A DNA stretch of 64,000 nt. It comes from Alloascoidea africana (taxonomy: Eukaryota > Ascomycota > Alloascoideomycetes > Alloascoideales > Alloascoideaceae). The translations under genes were made by a program, and so were the position numbers. Positions 56,346-64,000 of this stretch are shown piece after piece. The notes under the pieces are model-generated. The model saw nothing but the letters and a program-made list of their open reading frames with translations. It was not told the origin of the DNA and searched no databases. Where the stretch lies: contig JAKTTT010000012.1 of the NCBI GenBank assembly GCA_030581615.1, positions 1-64,000 of the forward strand, read 5' to 3'. Numbering within the stretch: position 1 is the first letter of the stretch; each line of letters begins with the position of its first letter.

Positions 56346-56871
56346 TGAGCTTACCCGGATTTAAAATTACCCTAGTCCTAACAAACAACTGTTTAAACTA
56401 TACACGGCTCAGTATCTAAGAATCTTATCTGTGCCACTATGCCAAGAAGCTTAAAACCTTTTTCTGCTTTCGTAGGTTATCTTGTCACTATCTCTATCAA
56501 CATCATCAGTTACTGTATCCAAGAGTTGGGTTCTGTCTTTGCCCTTCTCAAAGATGTGAAGTTGAGAACCTACATTTGGAGCTTAGTCTACACGAATCAA
56601 AAAGTCAACTTGATTCAGTATTATTATTTGCTATGCAAATATTATATGTTATTGTTGGAACGTGAAGATACATGTTAGAAAGAGATCATGCTGTTTGGTT
56701 CCAGGTTTTCTTAGTGCTCAGATCTTTGACATAGTCTTTGGGTCTTTTTCCGTAGTTGCTTTTGACTTCCTATTCCTTTCGTGTTCATTAGTCTGACCAC
56801 ATTCGTAATAGCCTTTTCTAGTTTCCCGTGTCCACCGCTACACATCTCATCGCCCTTTCCACCTTTTGTCA
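56346..56871. other. unassigned stretch between element remnants
   Basis: No gene recognised. Short frames only. Lies between the plus-strand LINE fragment and the LTR-type fossil. Confidence 0.45.
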
Positions 56872-57222
56872 CTAACGCATAGTGAAATGAAGAGTCCTTT
56901 GAAAACAATTTTCAACAAGAAAAAAAATAAAAATCAATAAAATAGAATTAAAAGGCTGGTTTTTGGCGACCGCTTGGGCTACCCTTGAGATAGGTTCAGT
57001 AGATTTCACGATCAACCCACAATCGAGTAGTTGTTTCACCTCTGTTTCCAGAAACTCCACTTCAGAGATGGTATATTTTGGAAGAGGATGAGGCTTGATC
57101 TCTTTCCGTTGCGTCTCGTCAATGCAAATTTTGTAGTCTGTTGGACACAATGGAGGTGCCTTCTCAGAAAAAAAGACACAATTTACTTTAACTGAGAGCG
57201 CACCTGAGTGAGACTTTGTCAT
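56872..57222 (-). mobile_element. fossil fragment of an LTR-retrotransposon (Ty3/gypsy-type) Pol
   Basis: A minus-strand stretch resembling the region just before and at the start of reverse transcriptase in Ty3/gypsy elements (pattern of a Pro-rich loop followed by EVxxLLDCGLI). Only this part is present; no LTRs, Gag, protease or integrase were recognised nearby. It is a broken, isolated piece of undetermined age. Confidence 0.5.
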
Positions 57223-57609
57223 ATGTTGTGGCTGGTAAAAGGAATTGGTCGGAACTTTTTGGATTGTATTCTAAATCGGTCTCAAATGATGATTTTCCCT
57301 AGAGTGCTGTTGATGGTGCTGAATTCAAAGGAAAATTCTGCGTATGGCAGCAATGATACCATCCGATAAGTAAAAGGGCCAAATAATGAAGCTTGTAATA
57401 AATGTCGTTAATGTTAGGTTTAGGCTGCCAGGCAACCCACGAACACAAATACCAAGCCTTTACAGATTAAAGAAGTTTGTTGGTGTGGTCCACCCGGCGG
57501 TTATTATTAGTAGGTTCATTTAGAGCTAACACAGACACGGCAATTTCGAGATAATAGTAGCGAAAGGAAGAGCCAATATCTACATAAGTTTTATGTAAAT
57601 CATACATCT
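57223..57609. other. unassigned stretch
   Basis: Non-coding as far as can be seen. It lies just before the duplicated DPC29 start and holds no recognised repeat. Confidence 0.4.
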
Positions 57610-58080
57610 ACATAATTGTTAGAAAATTCCATGATCATGCTAAGAAGGGTTTCTCGAGACCAGTCTTCGAGATGCCTACTTGGAGGAACCTCTTGATTCT
57701 CCACTTGCAACGAGCAACAGTTCTCGATATCCTTCGATGCATATCATATGTGACTGGAGGGACAAGCTCCTTATGTACTATACATCAATAAACAGATAAT
57801 TGGGAATTCGTACATGTCTCCAAACCAAACTTGACATCTCTCTTACATATCTCCCCGAACTCGCGAGTCTATGGGCCGAATAACATAGAAAATGGACGAC
57901 CTCCAGGCCCAGGAATCGAATCAGTCCCCGGCTAGCGACCAGGCGAACACCGAAGGAGAAGCTACACCCTCTCAACTGAGTCAGTCAACAGAGAAGTCAC
58001 GGATAAAACATTTGATGGGACTTGTGAGTCGACGATATCTGACGAACGATGAAACACGAGAGCCGACGTCATTAATTTAC
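57610..58080 (+). pseudogene. decayed copy of DPC29
   Basis: The first 55 bp or so (57617-57672: TTCCATGATCATGCTAAGAAGG, TTTCTCGAGACC, TTCGAGATG) match the DPC29 5' flank and start (53078-53132). After an unrelated or heavily altered stretch, about 57998-58076 matches DPC29 exon 3 (GATAAAACATTTGATG; CGATGAAACACGAGAGCCGACGTCATT), with a deletion of some 40 bp inside. The YebC signature and most of the gene are gone. It stands in the same order and orientation relative to the zinc-finger gene as the intact DPC29 does to the zinc-finger relic at 54496-54760. Confidence 0.8.
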
Positions 58081-58311
58081 ATTTTTTTCCTCTTTAGGAA
58101 TCCAGAATAATCCGATGCATGATTGATCGTATTTCCGGACCTATTAATCTTCTTTATGAACTTTTGTCTTGTTTCTTTGTTTTTCCCTTCGTCAAAAGGG
58201 TTTGGTCTAGTATAAGGTTACAAAACTCGCCGCCCGTCAAACGCACCATTAAATGTGTATATATCATGAACTCTTTACAAATGCAAAAAATATTAAAAAC
58301 AGCTCCTTCTT

Positions 58312-59076
58312 TCATGTCTTGTCTTGGTTGTTGAGGTCATTAGCACTTGACAAATACTGAATTCTACATTCTGCTGCCAATAATCTCTGCTCCAAGCCAA
58401 TTAATCTACTCTCGAGTATCCTCATCACCGAACTCATTTCATCCTCCTTCTGCTTAGGCACCAAAGACCCTCGTTTCCCGATAAGCATATCTGTATATAG
58501 TGGCGTGCTAGCTTTAATACCTGGATCTGAACCCTGTCCGTTGTTCAGAGAGGCAAGAAGGGAGGATAGTGGTGGCATGGAAGGAGCCGATATTGAACTT
58601 ATATGGGGTAGGGGCACAACTCCTGTGTGTGCGGATCTGTTATCATCAGTGTTTCTGCTTAGTGTATCTTGAAACCCCTTTTTATCTGAGCCGAATGTTT
58701 TACTAAGCGCCGTTCTTTCTTGTATATTGTCATCTTCATTATGAAGTTGGATTTTTTCGTTTATATTCCGGACTCCTTTACATATCCCACCTTTAATATG
58801 GCGTACCAGAGCATCTGCCCTAGAAAACCGATTCCCACAAACTTGACAGATATGGGGCTTTTGCCCCGAATGAAGCTTCACGTGTCTTCTGAGATCGTGA
58901 AGCCGTCGAAAAGTTGAAGAACATAAATCGCATTTGAATGGCTTTTCTGAGGTGTGTATTAGCAAATGAGACTTTAGATTATGCTGTCGCACGAAAACTT
59001 GGTTACAAACTGTGCAAGCAAACTCTGAACCAGCCTTTGGACTTTCTGATTTTCCAGATGTAGCAGCGATTGTCAT
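58312..59076 (-). CDS. C2H2 zinc-finger transcription factor
   Basis: 254 residues with three tandem fingers at the N-terminus: C21-C24-H37-H41, C49-C52-H65-H69 and C77-C80-H93 with C99 as the last ligand (a C2HC finger). The linkers TSEKPFK and SGQKPHI are the canonical TGEKP type, so it should bind DNA. The remainder is acidic or polar (about 105-180), followed by SSLLASLNNGQGSDP and a C-terminal helix (EMSSVMRILESRLIGLEQRLLAAECRIQYL) that looks like a short coiled coil. Finger spacing recalls Crz1/Azf1-type yeast factors, but no orthologue is claimed. The ATG at 59076 is the first in frame. A truncated duplicate lies at 54496-54760. Confidence 0.85.
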   Translation of the reverse strand: MTIAATSGKSESPKAGSEFACTVCNQVFVRQHNLKSHLLIHTSEKPFKCDLCSSTFRRLHDLRRHVKLHSGQKPHICQVCGNRFSRADALVRHIKGGICKGVRNINEKIQLHNEDDNIQERTALSKTFGSDKKGFQDTLSRNTDDNRSAHTGVVPLPHISSISAPSMPPLSSLLASLNNGQGSDPGIKASTPLYTDMLIGKRGSLVPKQKEDEMSSVMRILESRLIGLEQRLLAAECRIQYLSSANDLNNQDKT

Positions 59077-61988
59077 GATTAGGACGATGTTGAACTCATT
59101 CTATGTTTATGGCCATGCAAAACTAATCACACACACAGAGTGGTTAAAGCCAGGTTAACAATTCCAGGTGTATCGGTCAAAAGAGATGTGACTGAAAGGG
59201 ACCAGGGACTGAGCCACCCGAACATGGCGGATTGTGGCGTGCGCCGTCGTGATATGTGGTGGCTATTTGCTATGGAGAATACGCCATAACACGTGAAATG
59301 TGGCGTTCGAGTCTTAGAGTTCGTAGTTATGGTGAAGTCCTCTAGCGTGTGGGATGGGCTCTAAGAAAGGACCTTGATGCGATGGGCTGCTAGAAGGAAA
59401 GTCGGGTCGACTTTAATCCTTGGGACGCAAGGGCAGTAAATCAAACATCACTTTCAGCAGCGGGGGGAACATTAAAGACTTGTAGGCGATTTTTGAGAAA
59501 GCTGCCACGATTTCATTTATTTCTACTGCCTAGTGTCCCTATCATGCTACAGAGAGATCTGGTTTAAGGACCAGAGAACGTCCAGCGTCAATGAATATCG
59601 TAAAGTGGTACTTGTAGCACATTTAAAGTGCAATGCCCCTATGACCCAGTTACCAGGGTTTTTTAGAACCCAAACCATAATAAGGCCTTAGCAGTCCTTT
59701 AATGGTCATAGTTTTCCTTGGACTCTGTAAACAAACTGCTTGGAGAAACATGGAAGATCCTTTGTAAACCCCAAATATGTGGTCTGGTTCACATGTACCC
59801 CTTATCTTGAAGTTATTCCAAATTAGAGCACTCAATAGAAAGCAAAAAAACAAATCCTAAAATACACAAGCGCTAGAGCATCATCTGTTTTGGTCTCTAA
59901 AACGGTTTCCTTATTTGGGAATAGAATCTGTGCTTGCCACAGCATTAATCTGGGTTCCCCTGACTTGTAGATAACGATTCGGAACGCCTAGAAGACAACT
60001 CTAGCAACACATTAGAACCAACTTATAGAAGAATGAAAAGGAAAAACTTAATGCTTTCATTTTGCTTTTATCTCATTCCCTTCCATTTTTCTCTCCTTGA
60101 TTTTTGTGGAGAAGTACAAATAAATAGACCTAGATTCCTGCGAGACATTCCATCATTCCGATCTCAATAGTTGTATCTGAAATCAATAAACTGATCAGTA
60201 AAAAATGGCAAACGACTGTGCTTTAAAGTATTTGTGCTGTCTTCAATAAACAACTGGAATGTTTGTCGTTGTGTAATTGGTGTTGAGTATCCCAACTGCA
60301 GTTAAAATAAGGGGATTTCTGATTTCAATGGGCTCTTCTGTTTCTTATTTCCAAACATGTATAAATTTCTTCATATGAATAGTGATGTGAAAGGCTTAAC
60401 AATTATTCGGAAACCCCTAGAAGCATGGAGAAGGCCCAAAAGATTAGTTTGAAGTGCTTTTTGTACGCTTTCACAATACAGCCTTTTCTACCAGAGGTTT
60501 ATTAGGAATGATCCTGAATCCGAGAAGAAGTATTTGAGACTCTGATGACATGTAAAAGGTAACTATTTCTTATAGGTTCATCATACAGAGTTAAGGAGTT
60601 TTAAGAGACAATGGGTTTTTGTTGACAACTTACTTTAGTAACGTCCAAGACTAACTGATGAATTTTAGCAACAAACACCTAAGCGAACAAACAATGTACA
60701 TTACATAATTGTAGTAAAATCTTTAAAACTTGTACAAAAATAATAATTGAAATCAAACAACAGACAACAGTGGATCATAGAGATGGTAAAAAACTAAGCC
60801 AGGTTAAGATCTTTTAACCCTACGGAACATGTTTTTTCCGTTATTTGTCATTCTTAAAATGTGCACATGCTATTGATCATTTCCAGGCTTACTATCAATG
60901 ATCCATTAAAACTCTCTTCAATTTTTGTTCAGATTCCTTCTCAAATTTCTTTTCTTGAATCTGAACTTTTGAAACTTTTAGCAACACCCGGTGTCCCGAA
61001 TATAATTTTTGACTGATGAAAAATCTTCCTAAAATGAAAACTGCACTACATTTTATTCTCTAATCACACACATGCTTCACCCCTCGTAAAAGACGAAAAC
61101 AACAATTGACTACTTTCTCAATCATGCTCATGTATTTCTGTATACTTTGCATCTACAAAAAAATGATCCCCAGAGGCTGAGCACTGTCCTGATCTATATT
61201 AGACGCCACTTTTACTTTGCCGACATTCTTTTGTTTTTTTTTCCGGTTGCATTTGTGGCATGCTTCTATTAAAAAAAAAGACATCAAAAAATATCTGTTT
61301 TAACAATCCACAATTACGCCTCAATCAAGTAGTTTTATTTCCAATTGAGAAATTTAGGAACAATTCTAGATTTCTTATCTGACGTGGACATCGAACTGTA
61401 CAAAAGCAATAAGGGAGGAAACACATGAAATATAATTAAAAGTGCAATCACGCATCCAAGTAGTGTCGACAGATGCGTTCATGAATAAGCGGAAGAAGAG
61501 GATAGGTGATGGAAGCCTTTAAAAAAGGAACATGCTTCTGTGTCTCCACAAATGTAGAGACAAAAAAAGGTCAATTCTGTTCATTTACAACCCCCCGCAC
61601 GTACAGTGCAGAACCCGTTATGTATTGACTCTAGTGAAATCTGTGTGTAAGCCATACGATATATATATTAACCTTGCCTATTCCAAATAGCACTGAAAGG
61701 ATATTGCTCTTGCCTTAGTCTTTCACAGGCTGTATAATATTTCTGGGATGAACCATTTCATACAGGTGGATTTGAGTGAGTTGGGATCCAAATTAGCGCT
61801 TACATCAGCCAAATCTATTCCATTCTGTTTCGGCACGGAAAAGGCTCTTTAATGATTTTCATTTGCCAAAGAAGAACAAGATCAAAAGCAGAATACTCCA
61901 TTGACATTAGTATATTATTATTGTCTTTGTTTTACAAGACTGTACCGGTATAACTGACTGTATAAAAATCACGAGCAATCCCCTCTCT
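59077..61988. other. 2.9-kb interval without a recognised gene
   Basis: Upstream of the zinc-finger gene, TGTGGCG-type words recur (59231-59237, 59299-59305, and inverted as ACGCCA near 59281-59286), possibly regulatory sites. The rest, to the 3' end of the Zn2Cys6 gene, is AT-rich with only short frames. No RNA gene was recognised. Confidence 0.45.
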
Positions 61989-63700
61989 TTACAACTCGAT
62001 CAGCTTTTCATAACTTCCAACAATCGAATATCCTTCCTCGACCTCTAATATTTTTAAAATAAATTCCAATTCACCTTGCCATTCTGCACTCAAGTGTTGT
62101 TTACAAAACTCTATGAAATTCCACCAAATGTTTGATTTTCTTGACAGATAAAAGTTGGATACAAGGGCTAAGCAACAATACAATGAAAGTATCAGCATAG
62201 CTATGGGCCGTTTTTGGCGCGCATAGACGGGAAATTCAAAGGGAACTGTAAACAGCCATCGATAAATAGGCATCACATATCGATACTTGAATGAGTTATA
62301 ACAACAGGCTTTAAGTTTGTCAATTGCAATTTGGTATACTTGGTATTCCTTTGCGTTATGTTCATTGCAATTCTGAGACATTTCTTTTACAATGCTTGCC
62401 AACCTGCCAATTGTTGGGGCATATTGTCCATTTGGTACATTATCATACTCCTCTCGCTCAAAGAAAAACGGCTGCAAGAACGTTTTGGTCAAATCTTCCA
62501 TCCCGATTGTAGCGAGCGTCGTGGTCCCTTGTACAATTCTGAAAATATCAACCACTCCTGGTTCAGCAGAAATTAGCGGCACCAACAGTGGGTGGTGCAT
62601 CGAGAAGGAAAAGATTAGAATACTGGATAGAAACAGCAACTGATATCTGCCTTGGTTTGAGACATCTGAAGAGGTTGTCAACTTTGTCAGCTCATACTGA
62701 AACTTTACCAAAGCTTCATTATAGTATTGTGACGCTGCTTCTTCCAGTATAGGATCTTCAAAATTCCCTTTCACAAACCAAATGTTCAGAGCGGATACCG
62801 CCATTATGCTTTTGGATATAAGAGGCGATTCTTTGAACAGACTAGGCACTTTTTCGCACCAGATTACCTTGACCATTGGTCCTCCATCTTTGCTGAAAGA
62901 GCTCTCCACGTTGTTTAAAAAGTGATGTAAAAGCTTCAAATCAAATTGGTTCACCTCGAGTAACGATCCTATTGGGGTGTTGGCTAAGGGATGGGCCAGA
63001 GAGTAGTTATACACAAGTTCTTCTCCTGGACTTCCTGGCGAGGGCAACGAACAGATGTGTGATGAGGCAGAGGATATAGAAGATGATGATCTCGGGAAGA
63101 CTGTGGTATCCCAAGTATTGCTGTAGCTGGGTACCAATTCTTCATGGGCTTGAAGATCCCAGGATTGTACTATACTATTATCGCCATGTTGGTAGTAATA
63201 CTGATATTGGCTCTGGATTTCCTCCAGCTTTGGTGCCTCTTCCTGGAGGTGGCGATGATGATTGTTTTCTGTTTGCTTTGTTTGCACTTGGGGTTGGTTC
63301 GTACTGGTACTAGCTGCTCTGGGCTTTGACTTTGATATTGGCTTTCTTTTTGTCGAAGGGGCTGGAATGGCATAGATACATTCTCGTTTGGTGCTTTGAC
63401 AGTACTCGCAAACTGGTTTGCTCTCATCGCACTAAAGCAAAATAATGGTGGAGGGCCAAATGTTATTTAGGAATAGGGCATTTGACAGGTTTGGGTGATA
63501 GTTCAACTAGGTCCATTGCATACCTTAATTCTGAGCTTCTTGCAGCTCAGACATCCGTTTCTCGATCTTTTGTAGAAGGGCCTTTTTCGAGGCTTTTGGG
63601 ACCGGAACTGGGACTCGGAAGGAGCCTGAGAAGGGGCTCGCGTCTGAGTCTGCGTCTGAGTCCCAGAAATGCCTGTGTTTTCTACTCCCAACGATAACAT
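61989..63700 (-). CDS. Zn2Cys6 fungal transcription factor, Upc2-like architecture (2 exons)
   Basis: Exons 63700-63524 and 63431-61989 (GTATGC, CTAAAT, TTGCTTTAG); 1620 bp, 539 residues. The binuclear zinc cluster is split by the intron: C50, C53 in RSRNGCLSCKKLRIK, then C60, C67, C70 and C77 in CDESKPVCEYCQSTKREC. All six cysteines appear only after splicing, which confirms the intron. A basic linker and a low-complexity segment (to about 200) precede a helical regulatory domain (LLHHFLNNVESSFSKDGGP...WCEKVPSLFKESPLISKSIMAVSALN). This domain resembles the C-terminal domain of Upc2/Ecm22-type factors, which sense sterols in yeasts; the ligand here is unknown. The N-terminus has a QTQTQT run. 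Confidence 0.88.
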
Positions 63701-64000
63701 CAGTCAAGGCGTAGCCTGTATTAAGCGTGGATTCATAAACGGATATCTACAGAGTGCTGCGAGTCTAAAGGGAAGGACAGAGGGTCAAAACGGCTTCAAA
63801 TAGCACAGCGATTAATGCTCTTCAAGCGCACAAGTAAAGAGTTTCGTGTGGGAAAAAGGTGGTCTGGGGCACGCAGATAACTTTGAAAGAGGTGCCTTTG
63901 TACTCTGGGCTCGTTTCACCACCAGGAGAGCCGGCGATGACGAGGGCCGGGCCTGGCTGTTCATGGGCATGGGCCCCAAGTCCCACCGGCCAGTAGCAGC
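63701..64000. other. upstream region of the Zn2Cys6 gene, to window edge
   Basis: Promoter side of the Zn2Cys6 regulator. The last 120 bp turn GC-rich (GGGCCGGGCC, CCCACCGGCC), which may be the edge of another gene outside the window. Confidence 0.4.

Noticed and set aside
57892-58110. 72-codon frame MDDLQAQESNQ...
   Set aside because: Overlaps the decayed DPC29 copy and has no similarity of its own; likely chance.
59220-59320. tRNA-like GTTCGAGTC near 59302
   Set aside because: The T-loop word is present but the flanking bases do not form a T-stem, and no A box or acceptor stem fits.

Overview
The window reads as nuclear DNA of a budding yeast (Saccharomycotina), probably an early-diverging, intron-richer lineage such as the Dipodascaceae or Trichomonascaceae. 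The genus cannot be fixed by eye. Evidence: orthologues of yeast genes (EFR3, SVL3/PAM1, RFA2, RCK2, SSL2, YOS9, UBC4/5, BEM1, TEC1, DPC29); short introns with GTATGT, GTAAGT or GTGAGT donors and CTAAC/CTAAT branch points just before the 3' AG; and an HDEL ER-retention tail on Yos9. CTG falls at conserved leucine positions (for example in Ssl2), so the standard code is likely. I rebuilt ten spliced genes by hand. In each, the joined exons keep frame from ATG to stop.

Layout. 1-2.3 kb: gene-free, with two large inverted repeats and a family of small palindromic motifs. 2.3-18.5 kb: EFR3 (-), a KTR-type mannosyltransferase (+), a Rieske oxygenase (-), ACH1 (-), SVL3 (+), and a 669-residue gene derived from a pogo/Fot1-type transposase (+). 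A strong GC peak is centred on the ACH1/SVL3 shared promoter. 18.5-21.3 kb: no gene recognised. 21.3-24.2 kb: RCK2-like kinase (-) and RFA2 (-). 24.6-28.5 kb: two 5'-truncated LINE copies joined head to head. 28.5-32.8 kb: gene-poor, repeat-rich, with a third LINE 3' fragment. 32.9-49.8 kb: a dense block with an MDR oxidoreductase (+), SSL2 (+), YOS9 (+), UBC4/5 (-), TEC1-like TEA factor (+), macro-domain protein (+) and BEM1 (-). 50.8-59.1 kb: a Ser-rich orphan (+), a PNPOx-like flavoprotein (+), DPC29 (+), then a segmental duplication and a C2H2 zinc-finger gene (-). 59.1-62 kb: no gene recognised. 62-63.7 kb: a Zn2Cys6 regulator (-).

There is no operon logic, but several genes belong to related processes. 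BEM1, TEC1-like and the RCK2-like kinase fit polarity and MAPK-linked morphogenesis. EFR3 and SVL3 are cortex or plasma-membrane proteins. KTR and YOS9 act on glycoproteins in the secretory pathway. SSL2 and RFA2 serve DNA repair and transcription. UBC4/5 feeds ubiquitin-dependent proteolysis, including ERAD, in which Yos9 is the lectin.

Most notable: (1) the domesticated pogo transposase, whose second catalytic aspartate is asparagine and whose CENP-B-type DNA-binding region is split by about 270 low-complexity residues; (2) a duplicated DPC29/zinc-finger segment in which each copy kept one gene and decayed the other, with LINE and LTR-type debris between them; (3) two independent head-to-head LINE junctions; (4) a 50-bp-arm foldback at 641-795.
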